Assembly: GCF_020911885.1 (NCBI RefSeq)
Contig: NZ_CP087132.1
Location: 2,976,001 to 3,040,000 of the forward strand
Direction: 5' to 3'
Origin: Flavobacterium acetivorans
GTDB taxonomy: Bacteria > Bacteroidota > Bacteroidia > Flavobacteriales > Flavobacteriaceae
Length of the DNA: 64,000 bases
Positions within the stretch are counted from its first letter, which is position 1, and each line of letters begins with the position of its first letter. The notes below the pieces were generated by a model. The model had not been told where the DNA came from. It did no database searches and saw nothing but the letters and a program-made list of their open reading frames with translations. Made by a program: the position numbers and the translations under genes. This document shows, piece after piece, positions 1 to 7,806 of the stretch.

Positions 1-1
1 A

Positions 2-1051
2 ATTGAAGGATTGGGTATCTTCTCGCTAAAAGAAGGGGTAATTTCAACAAGACATCTGGTTCATACTACAGAAGGAAAAGTGATCGGGGAATGGGGCGTT
101 CGAAAGTGGATACCATCCGATACAAAAACATTTACAAAACGTTCCAATATACATATCGCCCGACAGTCTTTGCGCTTGGCACTACTGGAACAACTCGGCG
201 AACATGATGCTGTGCAATGGGGTCATCAATTAGTCCATTTTAAAGAATCTGAGGGTGAAGGCCTCGATCTGCGTTTTCAAGTCAACGGAGAAATAAAGAA
301 TGCCAAGGCAGATCTTGTAGTGGGTGCTGATGGTATTCGTAGCGCCGTGCGCAGTTTGCTGATTGCTGAGGACACCAGCCCTTTGCGTTACCTGGGTTGT
401 ATTGTGATCTTGGGTATTTGCCCTTTAAAGGCTCTCGAAGGGCTTGATAGTTCTTTACTGGATTCAGCCACTGTATTTCAAACCGCCAATGGCAACGAGC
501 GCATTTACATGATGCCTTATACCGCAGATTCGATCATGTGGCAACTTAGTTTTCCAATGGCAGAAAATGAGGCTAAGGCCTTAAGTGCTCAAGGACCACA
601 AGCACTTAAGGAAGAAGGCTGCCGCAGAACTCAGTGGCACAATCCTATTCCTCAGATTTTAGCGGCTACATTAGAGACTCAAATTTCAGGCTATCCCGTC
701 TATGACCGGGAATTACTCGATTCCGCATTGTTGGAAAAAGCGGGAGCAGTGACGCTAATTGGAGATGCGGCGCACCCTATGAGTCCGTTCAAAGGACAGG
801 GCGCAAACCAAGCGCTATTGGACGCACTTACACTGGCTCGTGCCATCACAAAAGGATGCAGAGTTGCATCTCAATGGAGAAATGCGGGACTAAGAGCAGA
901 TGTATTAACGGAATTTGAAGCCGAAATGCTGGCACGCTCTGCTGTCAAAGTGAAAGATTCAGCCGCCGCCGCCAACTTCCTCCATTCCGAAATTGTGCTT
1001 CATGAAGGTGATGAGCCGAGAGGACGCTGCCTAAAGAAAAAAGACGCCTAA
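2..1051 (+). CDS. FAD-dependent monooxygenase, 5'-truncated by the window edge
   Basis: C-terminal part of a group A flavoprotein monooxygenase (PHBH/TetX-like fold). Visible motifs are GADGIRSAVR, the DG motif that contacts FAD and NADPH, and LIGDAAHPMSPFKGQGAN, the GD motif that binds the FAD ribityl chain. The N-terminal GxGxxG Rossmann segment is missing because the frame is open to base 2; the TTG at 11 is inside the gene and not a start. The segment around the GD motif resembles TetX-type enzymes, but substrate cannot be told. It is noticeably richer in GC than the genes after it, which fits a separate origin. The family is clear, the substrate unknown. Confidence 0.85.
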   Translation: MEGLGIFSLKEGVISTRHLVHTTEGKVIGEWGVRKWIPSDTKTFTKRSNIHIARQSLRLALLEQLGEHDAVQWGHQLVHFKESEGEGLDLRFQVNGEIKNAKADLVVGADGIRSAVRSLLIAEDTSPLRYLGCIVILGICPLKALEGLDSSLLDSATVFQTANGNERIYMMPYTADSIMWQLSFPMAENEAKALSAQGPQALKEEGCRRTQWHNPIPQILAATLETQISGYPVYDRELLDSALLEKAGAVTLIGDAAHPMSPFKGQGANQALLDALTLARAITKGCRVASQWRNAGLRADVLTEFEAEMLARSAVKVKDSAAAANFLHSEIVLHEGDEPRGRCLKKKDA

Positions 1052-1296
1052 CATTAAAAGAGACTCAGCCTACACCCCATTACAAAAATTCCCCTCCACT
1101 GAGGGCGGGCCAGCGGGCGGCAATTATTTATGCTTGTTGTGAATTGCTATTAAGAGAAGTAACTAAAAAATGGACGATGCCTTTAAGAAATTGGAGAATT
1201 GTTTTAAACCAATTTACCCTTATATTTGAAAAAAGGCTCCGACTATAAAATCGAAGCTTCAACTTTTCAACTTACACACTTTATGGGACAGTGTCT
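1052..1296. other. Intergenic stretch with a CRISPR-repeat-like fragment
   Basis: No gene is seen here. It contains a GC-rich run at 1090-1120 that can form a small hairpin (CCCTC...GAGGG). At 1136-1148 there is a 13-nt exact match to the first 13 nt of the CRISPR repeat found from 7807 onward; similarity then fades. Confidence 0.4.
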
Positions 1297-2373
1297 TTAA
1301 ATCTTAGCATCCAGTATGTTATCTGGTTTGTTTATTGTAGGATCATACCAATCTGCTTTATCATTAGCCCAGTTTATCCATTCTTGAAGCTCGGTAGTTA
1401 ATGTCTTGGTTTCAATAGCTTTTTGGTATTCGGCTTGAATGTATTGCCGAATTAATTGGGATTTATTGTATTGTTCCGAAAGAGCAACCAATTTATTAAA
1501 TTTAGCAACTTCTTTCTCTTTTTGTTTTTTGATTTCTTCCTTACGTTTTACTTCGGCATCGGATTCTAATCTCCATAAGCGTGATGCTTCTTGTTGTTTC
1601 TTTTCTTCTTGAGCATAGATTTCAAGTTTGGCAACAATACGAGCTAATAATTTTTCGATTTTTACTTTACCATCCCGCCATTCTTTTTCTCCTGAGTAGC
1701 GACCTATTTTTAAAATAAATTCCCCAGTTGGAATATATTCGGAAGTACCATAAGTAGTTGTTGCGGGTACTCTTTTGGAAGCTTCCCTTAAATCAAAATC
1801 AATGTAAATGGTATCAATTAAAATACAGGTGTTTTGATGTTCTTCTCCCAATGTATGGCCTCTGTATCGAAGTAATTTGATTAGTGCATCCATAAAACAT
1901 AAGGCTCTCTGTTTGTGTTTTTCGCCTACTCTGATAGGATATCGTAACTTTTTATATTTTCCATAAAAAGCATCACCTTTACTTTCTTTCCAATACTCTT
2001 GGGTTTGAATAGTTATAATATCGGGTTTTGTGATTTTATCGGAAACAATTAAAGGAGCATTAGGATCATTCTCAATTTCTTTGGTTCTAATGGTTAATGG
2101 AGTTTGGTCTATAGTAACACTATTCCCTTCTTCCCTTAGTGTTAAGACGATTTTACCCACACCTCCGGAGATGGGATTAAATTTAGGGATATTAACTTTT
2201 TTATTGAATTTTAATTTCATCCAATATCCTCCATCTGGCATTGGTATTTCAAATTGCTTACAGATTTTTTTTATCCCGTCATTTGAAAGTGCAAACTGTT
2301 GTGTCAATTTAGAAACGGGCATTGACCATACCATATCATATAATTCCTTTCTTGTCAGTTCTGTAGTTTTCAT
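1297..2373 (-). CDS. Uncharacterised protein with N-terminal HTH-like segment
   Basis: A 358-residue protein of unknown function. The first 60 residues read as a helix-turn-helix-like unit: a VW..P...L segment, then ALSNDGIKKICKQFEIPMP and GGYW. I recall this pattern from a broad family of hypothetical proteins often met near mobile or defence genes. Residues about 260-300 are rich in K, E, Q and R and probably form a long helix or coiled coil. There is no signal peptide or membrane segment. A TAAATTTG promoter element lies 33-40 nt upstream of the ATG. It is a single gene, convergent with the monooxygenase and divergent from the XRE operon. No catalytic motif was recognised. Confidence 0.7.
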   Translation of the reverse strand: MKTTELTRKELYDMVWSMPVSKLTQQFALSNDGIKKICKQFEIPMPDGGYWMKLKFNKKVNIPKFNPISGGVGKIVLTLREEGNSVTIDQTPLTIRTKEIENDPNAPLIVSDKITKPDIITIQTQEYWKESKGDAFYGKYKKLRYPIRVGEKHKQRALCFMDALIKLLRYRGHTLGEEHQNTCILIDTIYIDFDLREASKRVPATTTYGTSEYIPTGEFILKIGRYSGEKEWRDGKVKIEKLLARIVAKLEIYAQEEKKQQEASRLWRLESDAEVKRKEEIKKQKEKEVAKFNKLVALSEQYNKSQLIRQYIQAEYQKAIETKTLTTELQEWINWANDKADWYDPTINKPDNILDAKI

Positions 2374-2405
2374 GTTTTTAATATTTTACATTAAAATTTA
2401 AAAAA

Positions 2406-2413
2406 CAAATTTA
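2406..2413 (-). promoter_or_regulatory. Bacteroidota -7 promoter element for the 1297-2373 gene
   Basis: TAAATTTG on the minus strand matches TAnnTTTG and lies 33-40 nt upstream of the ATG. Confidence 0.5.
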
Positions 2414-2468
2414 CATAATTATGAAAAGTCATAATGGAAAAATTTTTATTTCAATATTGTACATTTTA

Positions 2469-2497
2469 TTGTAATTTATAAAATTTGATTACTTTTG
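2469..2497 (+). promoter_or_regulatory. Promoter of the XRE-ImmA-PIN operon
   Basis: TTG, 18 nt, then TACTTTTG matches the Bacteroidota TTG / TAnnTTTG consensus. The segment GATTACTTTTGTAAC (2488-2502) around the -7 box is an imperfect palindrome and could be the regulator's operator. Confidence 0.6.
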
Positions 2498-2550
2498 TAA
2501 CTTGAAATTATTCCTTAAAAGAATACATTTAAATCAAAACTCAAGAAATC

Positions 2551-2889
2551 ATGGAAGCAACTACAGGATTGGTAATAAAAGGATTGCGCGAAAGATATGG
2601 ATATACACAGGAAAAATTAGCTGGTTTTCTGGATGTAAAAAGAGAAATGATCAGTTTCTATGAAAATAATGAAAGAGAGGTTTCTTTAGAAGTTTTAGAA
2701 AAACTATCGGATTTGTTTGGTGTGGAATTAGCAGTTTTTTTTAGTGAAACAGTAGAAGAAGCCATGGCAGAAGTTGTTTTTGCATTTAGAAAAGATTCTG
2801 TCAATGAAAGTGATATGGAAAAACTTTCTGATTTTGGTAAAATTGTAAAAAATTATATTAAGATAAATCGTTTGTATCATGGCATTTAA
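2551..2889 (+). CDS. XRE-family HTH regulator
   Basis: A 112-residue DNA-binding protein. Residues about 7-60 form a Cro/CI-type HTH (RYGYTQEKLAGFLDVKREMISFYE, then SLEVLEKLSDLFGV). The C-terminal 45 residues are helical and lack a known domain. Its stop overlaps the start of the ImmA/IrrE gene by 11 nt, so the two are translationally coupled. Split XRE plus ImmA/IrrE pairs usually act as a repressor and the protease that inactivates it. The -7 box upstream sits in an imperfect palindrome, which suggests autoregulation (inference). Confidence 0.88.
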   Translation: MEATTGLVIKGLRERYGYTQEKLAGFLDVKREMISFYENNEREVSLEVLEKLSDLFGVELAVFFSETVEEAMAEVVFAFRKDSVNESDMEKLSDFGKIVKNYIKINRLYHGI

Positions 2890-3622
2890 CGAGAAAATAT
2901 TAGAAGCCAAGGCAAATAAATTCCGAAGAGAATTAGGATTAGGTACCGAGACCTCAATAGATTTAGAAAAACTATTATTGACTTTAGGTGTTCTGACGGT
3001 ATATATGCCTTTGGAAAGTGAATTTTCTGGGATGGCACTTAAAACTAATGAAAATTTATTCATGCTGATTAATTCTGCTTTACCTGTAGGAAGACAAAAT
3101 TTCACTATAGGCCACGAATTGTACCACCTTTTTATACAAGAGAACTTTAATTTTCAAATGTGCAATGCCGGTCAATTTGATAAAAAAGACAGAGAAGAAT
3201 ATAACGCTGATATTTTTAGCTCTTATTTTTTAATGCCAGAGGCAGCATTAATCAAACAGATACCTGAAAAGGAATTAGGATGGGGAGAAACTCTTTCTTT
3301 GGCCACCATTATAAAAATGGAGCAGTATTTTGGAGTTTCAAGAGCCGCCCTTTTGGTTCGATTAAGCAAAGCGAAGTATATCCATTATGATGATTACAAA
3401 CCTTATTTAAAAGGTGTTATTAAAAGCGCTGTTGAGCATGGATATGCTGCTGCTCTCTATCAAAGAAATGATGAAGAGAAAGTCGTTGGGGATTATGGAA
3501 TTAAAGTTAAAGCATTATTTGATGTGGGTAAAATTTCTGAAAGTCATTATCATTCTTTGATGATGGATATAGGTTTAGATATGGATGACCCAAAATTTAA
3601 TGATGATGGGAAAGAAAACTAA
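2879..3622 (+). CDS. ImmA/IrrE-family metallopeptidase
   Basis: A 247-residue COG2856-type zinc protease. The HExxH motif is seen as TIGHELYHLF (about residues 78-87), followed by a downstream acidic segment REEYNADIFSSYFLMP that supplies the third zinc ligand in this family. Known members cleave the XRE repressor encoded next to them (ImmA-ImmR, IrrE-DdrO). It overlaps the upstream regulator by 11 nt and the downstream PIN gene by 23 to 38 nt depending on the PIN start. The C-terminal 90 residues are not assigned. Pairing with both a regulator and a PIN protein suggests a stress- or phage-triggered module. Confidence 0.9.
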   Translation: MAFNEKILEAKANKFRRELGLGTETSIDLEKLLLTLGVLTVYMPLESEFSGMALKTNENLFMLINSALPVGRQNFTIGHELYHLFIQENFNFQMCNAGQFDKKDREEYNADIFSSYFLMPEAALIKQIPEKELGWGETLSLATIIKMEQYFGVSRAALLVRLSKAKYIHYDDYKPYLKGVIKSAVEHGYAAALYQRNDEEKVVGDYGIKVKALFDVGKISESHYHSLMMDIGLDMDDPKFNDDGKEN

Positions 3623-4139
3623 TACGGAACCAAGAATATTACTGGATTGTGATGTTATTATCCATTTTACTAAAGCTGGACAGCAATTGCTTTTGTCTAA
3701 AATATTCCCTAACCGATTTGTTATTTTGGATAAAATAAAAGCCGAATTGGATAAGCGAAAAAAAAGTATAGTTGCGTTAGATAATTTTATTGAATGGTCA
3801 AAAATTGAAGTGATTCCTTTTCCAAAGGATATCGCTATAATAAAAGAGTATGCTAAGTTGAAGTATAATATGGGTGATGGTGAAGCAGCCTGCATGGCTG
3901 TTGCTAAACATACCAAAGACTATATTGCGAGCAGTAATTTAAAAGATATCAAAGAGTACTGTAATCATTATGGAATTGTTTATTTGACAACCATGGATAT
4001 TCTTTTAGAGGCCTATCAAAAGAAAATATTGACTGAAGCTGAATGCGATATTTTTATCCGAGAAGTGAAAACAAAAGACAGTAAGTTAATAGATGGGATT
4101 GATACTATTAAGCAATACGAACAAAGAGAAAAAAAATAA
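3585..4139 (+). CDS. PIN-domain protein (putative nuclease)
   Basis: A 184-residue protein with PIN-like features: ILLDCDVIIHF near the N-terminus (first acidic site and strand), a mid-protein GDGEAACMAVAK matching the GExxA motif, and then YIASSNLKDIKEYC where DxDF-type residues are expected but an S/N pair is present. Family members are Mg-dependent RNases, often toxins. The start is uncertain: ATGs at 3585, 3600 and 3603 all overlap the ImmA/IrrE gene, and no ribosome-binding site decides between them. Toxin activity is an inference from fold and context; the last acidic residue is not confirmed. Confidence 0.75.
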   Translation: MTQNLMMMGKKTNTEPRILLDCDVIIHFTKAGQQLLLSKIFPNRFVILDKIKAELDKRKKSIVALDNFIEWSKIEVIPFPKDIAIIKEYAKLKYNMGDGEAACMAVAKHTKDYIASSNLKDIKEYCNHYGIVYLTTMDILLEAYQKKILTEAECDIFIREVKTKDSKLIDGIDTIKQYEQREKK

Positions 4140-4340
4140 CCGAAGCAAGATAGTACTCTGTTTAAAGGAGTTTGCTAAGAAAAGTAATTTATTTGTTATG
4201 AGTAATTTGGAATGTAGCGCTTATTCTAGCTTGCTACACTCTATATTTTATAAAAGCTATTCACCAGATCACGCGGATATTTTCTTCGAGTTCTATGGCG
4301 GATTTACTTTATCAATTCGCTATTCTTGGCTATAATCCGT

Positions 4341-4423
4341 ACCCGCAACAATACCTCATAAAGTGAACACAGGCAAAAAGCTACAAGAAAATAATTCCTC
4401 TAGCTTTTTTATAAAATTGAAAT
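4341..4423. repeat. Interspersed repeat, copy A (short form)
   Basis: It begins ACCCGCAACAATACC, contains CATAAAGTGAACAC, and ends in a terminator-like hairpin AAAAAGCTA...TAGCTTTTTT. It is nearly identical to copies B and C but lacks their CCCGATAGC... leader. Confidence 0.75.
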
Positions 4424-4703
4424 TACTAATCGTTGTGGGGATCGCTTACAACTGAGCGGTAGCAGCTGACGAAGTAAATCCGCGATATCGGGCTCACCAC
4501 ACACGCAAAGCAAACAATACAAATCTTCAATCTAAGTCCTTGCGAGGAACGAAGCAACCTCACTATCAAAAGCAAACCCTAAAAAATCATTGAAACGGAC
4601 ATAGTAAAATGAATTTATTCGGCACCTCGCATTGACTCTCTCTCCTACCGTTCTCAACTCCATGTCTTTTTTTTAATACCCATTTGTAAATTCCTAATTT
4701 GTA

Positions 4704-4830
4704 CCCGATAGCACGGATTTGCAATCCTTACCCGCAACAATACCTCATAAAGTGAACACAGGCAAAAAGCTACAAGAAAATAATTCCTGTAGCTTTTTTA
4801 TAAAATTGAAATGACTACTCTTTATGGGCA
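4704..4830. repeat. Interspersed repeat, copy B (long form)
   Basis: Same core as copy A, preceded by CCCGATAGCACGGATTTG and extended at the other end by ACTACTCTTTATGG. One base of the hairpin loop differs from copies A and C. Confidence 0.75.
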
Positions 4831-4847
4831 GTTTAAATATTTTCTTT

Positions 4848-5432
4848 TTAATCTAAATTAGAAGTAGTTACTTTCCAATAACCTCTAGTACCTCCAACTC
4901 TTTCTATATGTCCTTTGTCTTTTAATAATTCTATATTTTTAGATACAGCTGATTCATTAATTTCTAATCTATCAGCAATAGCACGATAACTAATTTTATT
5001 ATCCTGTTTTATAATAGCTAATACTTCTTTTTGTCTATCTGTTAAATCTTTTATTGCACTACCTATTGCACCACCTGAAGTATCAGCACCATCTTCTCCT
5101 TTTTGATTCTCTGCTTGCACTACTGGAAAAATCATACGTAAAAAATTTTCAGAGAATTTGAAACATTCTTTAGGATAACTTTCTAAAATTCTTGGCACAC
5201 CCGAACCTAATTGTTCTACCATATCTAAATCTCTGAAAACTCGCATTAGTTCTTTATTTCTAGGAATAGAAACTCCATCAAAAAATTCTTCTTTATTTAA
5301 TGCGTCAGGTAATCCGCCTGCAGAAGTGATTTCAATTCTATCATCGAAAATTTCAAATTTTGGTGGTACCTCGTTGGTGTAATCGTTGTGAATGATTGCA
5401 TTTATTACTGCTTCACGCAAAACAATAGCATC
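4848..5432 (-). pseudogene. 3' remnant of a RecG-like / AlbA_2-type ATP-binding regulator
   Basis: The coding sequence shows VLREAVINAIIHNDY, GLP and EQLGSGVPRILESYP, typical of the GHKL-like ATPase half of RecG-like (Schlafen AlbA_2) putative regulators. After that comes a winged HTH (DRQKEVLAIIKQDNKISYR...AVSKNIELL). The N-terminal AlbA domain, normally about 200 residues, is absent. Recognisable homology stops exactly where repeat copy C begins; the frame stays open to 5567 only because the repeat happens to lack stops. I read it as a gene truncated by the repeat or by a deletion next to it, probably not functional. Confidence 0.75.
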
Positions 5433-5555
5433 CCGATAGCACGGATTTGCAATCCTTGCCCGCAACATTACCCCATAAAGTGAACACAAAAAAAAGCTAC
5501 AAGAAAATAATTCCTCTAGCTTTTTTATAAAATTGAAATGACTACTCTTTATGGA
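5431..5555. repeat. Interspersed repeat, copy C, at the truncation point of the RecG-like gene
   Basis: Long form as copy B, from CCCGATAGCACGGATTTG through the AGCTA...TAGCT hairpin to ACTACTCTTTATGG. A further piece, AAATCCGCGCTATCGGG at 5596-5612, is the leader motif in inverse orientation, directly downstream of the SecB-like gene. Confidence 0.75.
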
Positions 5556-5611
5556 CACTGCTTGCACTCCAGCGATAGCGAACGGACGAAGTAAATCCGC
5601 GCTATCGGGTT

Positions 5612-6067
5612 TTATTTGCTTCCTTTTTCCAATAAGTCATTGGGATTAATAACAGGCAGAATAAAATCACTTAAAACGGTTCCTTGGAAACGCGTCATTA
5701 AAATCCCTCTTGATGTGGAATACGTTATAGAAGCCAATGCGTTTCCTAAAGCAGGATGAACAGTAATGGTTTCCTCTTTTTCCAGAGTGGTCAGTTCCTC
5801 TAGATTATCCACATAAAAAACATAGACAAAACTGAAATTTCCGACGGCTTCCTCAATAGTGTCGATATCGCTTTTAGTCTCCACATACACAGAAAAATCA
5901 GCTCGCACCAATTTGTCTCCAAGATTAAATCCCAATTCGAAATCAACATTAAAAGTATGGCCGACCACTTTTTCATTTTCAAAATCAAAAGGGCTGTTGA
6001 TTTGCCCTTTAATGATTTTGAAATCTACAATTTGTATTTTTTCAGGCTGTAAAATATTAGCTGACAT
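5612..6067 (-). CDS. SecB-like chaperone of a TAC module
   Basis: A 151-residue protein with a SecB-type fold pattern: beta-rich N-terminal half with alternating residues (FNVDFELGFNL...RADFSVYVET), then the C-terminal signature VHPALGNALASITYSTSRG...PVINPNDLL. This matches the FPYARE...SRG.FP...L.PVNFDALY segment of SecB. It is the last gene of a three-gene operon and its start overlaps the HTH antitoxin end by 11 nt. In known toxin-antitoxin-chaperone systems a dedicated SecB-like protein protects the antitoxin and lets it neutralise the toxin. General secretion duty seems unlikely here. Confidence 0.75.
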   Translation of the reverse strand: MSANILQPEKIQIVDFKIIKGQINSPFDFENEKVVGHTFNVDFELGFNLGDKLVRADFSVYVETKSDIDTIEEAVGNFSFVYVFYVDNLEELTTLEKEETITVHPALGNALASITYSTSRGILMTRFQGTVLSDFILPVINPNDLLEKGSK

Positions 6068-6464
6068 TGGCTAATGGTGTTTTAGGTTTGGTTTTTGATT
6101 TTTTCCACACATGGGTGTAAGCAACATCTTTGGTAGTAACATGTGCATTCTTATAAACAGTAATATACCTCTTACCACCTATCAAAGAGGACACCGGCTT
6201 TCTATGAGGAACAGTAATAATGGTATCCCCTAATTCTGCTTCTAATTTTGCAAGCGAACGCAAAGTAAAATTGTGTTCTCCCACTAACCATTTATTCACT
6301 TCCGAAGGTCTTTTTTCTAATTTTTCAGCCAGATCTTTTTGGCTGAATCCTTTTTCTTTTAATAACTGATTTACACGTACCACAATGTCAGCGTATAACT
6401 TAGCGAAGATTTTTGTTTCTTCGGCTGTTTCTGCTAAAATTCTTTGGGCTACTTTGCTTCTCAT
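6057..6464 (-). CDS. HTH antitoxin (XRE type) with C-terminal extension
   Basis: A 135-residue protein. An XRE HTH covers about residues 32-83 (LLKEKGFSQKDLAEKLEKRPSE...EHNFTLRSLAKLEAEL). A tail of about 50 residues rich in K, T and V follows, where TAC antitoxins carry the chaperone-addiction region that SecB-like partners bind. It lies 11 nt downstream of the toxin candidate and overlaps the chaperone gene. It is the likely DNA-binding member for the palindrome over the operon promoter. Role assigned from domain and gene order. Confidence 0.8.
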   Translation of the reverse strand: MRSKVAQRILAETAEETKIFAKLYADIVVRVNQLLKEKGFSQKDLAEKLEKRPSEVNKWLVGEHNFTLRSLAKLEAELGDTIITVPHRKPVSSLIGGKRYITVYKNAHVTTKDVAYTHVWKKSKTKPKTPLANVS

Positions 6465-6475
6465 AATTTTGGTTT

Positions 6476-6997
6476 TTAGAGGATGATTTCATCTGAACCA
6501 TCATAATTAGTAAGTTTTCTGTTTTCTTTATCTACAATAATTGTTTCGTTACGAATAGCCTCGAGAATTCGTTTGGCAAATTCACATGCTTCTCTCCAGA
6601 TCAAGTGTAGTGAACTTTTTTGATTTGTTTGTTCATCTTTAACACCTCCATTAAAAAGAATAACAATATCATTTGTGATTTTTAAGGCATATATTCGTAA
6701 GGGAAAATTGGGATAGTGATAGCTGATTTCGTCGAGTACCACTTTACCTTGAACAGGCAATCCTTTTACTTCGTTTTCATTTCTGTTGAACAATTCATTA
6801 ATAGCGCCATGTTCTTCTCCAATAGCATATATTATAAATGACAATAATTCCTGATTGGCTTGTTTGTACTCTGCTAAGGAATCATACTTCTCGAAAAATA
6901 AATCGGTTTCATTGACTTGAAGATCATCATATCTCACGCTGTAAAAAGTGCACTTTGCACCTTCATCATCCCATATTTCTAGAGCAAATATATTCAC
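6476..6997 (-). CDS. Putative toxin of the TAC module (RelE/HigB-like C-terminal part)
   Basis: A 173-residue protein, first gene of the operon. The segment FPLRIYALKITNDIVILFNGG followed by VKDEQTNQK and a helix WREACEFAKRILEAI resembles the core strands and C-terminal helix of RelE/HigB-type RNases (R.Y....D.IVLL.GF.K...). The N-terminal 80 residues are not assigned. Toxin-first order upstream of an HTH antitoxin is the HigBA arrangement. Confidence in the toxin role is moderate, because the family match is by eye only. Confidence 0.6.
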   Translation of the reverse strand: MNIFALEIWDDEGAKCTFYSVRYDDLQVNETDLFFEKYDSLAEYKQANQELLSFIIYAIGEEHGAINELFNRNENEVKGLPVQGKVVLDEISYHYPNFPLRIYALKITNDIVILFNGGVKDEQTNQKSSLHLIWREACEFAKRILEAIRNETIIVDKENRKLTNYDGSDEIIL

Positions 6998-7016
6998 TTT
7001 ACTAGCATTTTACAAA

Positions 7017-7042
7017 CAAAAATACACTTTTAAGTGTATTTT
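7017..7042 (-). promoter_or_regulatory. TAC operon promoter inside a perfect palindromic operator
   Basis: Arms AAAATACACTT (7019-7029) and AAGTGTATTTT (7032-7042) are perfect inverted repeats around a 2-nt centre. On the minus strand the -7 box TATTTTTG occupies 7024-7017, inside the left arm, about 20 nt before the toxin ATG. Binding of the HTH antitoxin here would block RNA polymerase, the usual autoregulation of such operons. Confidence 0.7.
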
Positions 7043-7397
7043 ATGATTATTTAGTATACTTTTTTTTTATTTCTTGATTAAGAGCTAGCTGTTGGTCAAC
7101 TTTCCTCCTACGAGAAAAACACTCTTCCATACTCAAAGGCTTCCTGCAGCTACCGGAATCAATAAAGAATATACTAAAAAAAAAACGCCCTTACGGTTTC
7201 CCGTAACATCGCTGAATTAAAAGAAGTTAATTTTGAAAATAGATCTAAGACTAAATGTTTTTTATCAGTTTTTTCGGTATTAATTTATATATTTGAGAAA
7301 ACAACGAATGATATTAAAATAGCGACTATGTACAAATTGTGCGTCAATCTATGAGAACAGTGCTAAAACAGAAACTATAGACTAAAATATTTAACGA
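7043..7397. other. Intergenic stretch with one promoter-like site
   Basis: No gene seen. A TATATTTG element at 7288-7295 (plus strand) could have driven the broken gene downstream. Confidence 0.4.
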
Positions 7398-7806
7398 ATG
7401 GACGGAGCATATATAGCACTTAGAGGATATAAATTTCAGTTTGATAGAACTATCTTGGAAATATTTAATAATTCGACCAAGACGATTTAAATAGAGCAAC
7501 TTCAAGATTACAGTTATGACGACTATTTAGTTCAGGTAAAATATCATAATACCGACAATCCATCTCAGCAAAAGCAGAAAATAAAAAAACCATTAGTTCA
7601 ACTCTTTGAACAATATATAAAGAACAACACAAAAAAATTCATTCTCTTTATTTACCTCAAGGGTGTCGCGCCATCAACGAAAACATTATCAGTCACCGAA
7701 CTTGATGCAATTCTTGGAAGAATTAAAAAATTCTCTGCGAATGACAAAGCTAACTTCATTAAATGCTTTACAATAATTTATGCTGGCGATTTTGAAAACC
7801 CATATT
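7398..7806 (+). pseudogene. 5' fragment of a Cap4/DUF4297-like nuclease gene, cut off by the CRISPR array
   Basis: From the ATG the frame reads MDGAYIALRGYKFQFDRTI, stops at TAA 7488-7490, then continues in the same frame for about 100 codons (DYLVQVKYH..., KKFILFIYLKGV, IYAGDFENPY) up to the first CRISPR repeat. A G.A.RG..FQ start followed by a QVK motif is the pattern of the PD-(D/E)xK nuclease end of DUF4297/Cap4-type defence proteins. Complete members are several hundred residues long. Here there is both an in-frame stop and loss of everything beyond about residue 136. Family assignment is by motif only. Confidence 0.6.

Larger units (their letters stand above)
4140..4847. other. Gene-poor, repeat-rich stretch
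   Basis: No convincing gene. It holds two copies of an interspersed repeat (described separately), a short motif AAATCCGCGATATCGGG at 4476-4492, and TCCTTGCGAGGAACGAAGCA at about 4538-4557, which resembles small palindromic repeats scattered in many genomes. An open frame at 4093-4335 overlaps the PIN gene and has no recognisable content. Confidence 0.5.

Noticed and set aside
4093..4335. 80-residue open frame after the PIN gene
   Set aside because: It overlaps the PIN 3' end, has no promoter, and the composition is unlike a protein family I know; it is probably chance.
5433..5567. N-terminal 45 residues of the RecG-like open frame
   Set aside because: They are encoded by repeat copy C and have no counterpart in the family, so they are not counted as part of the gene.
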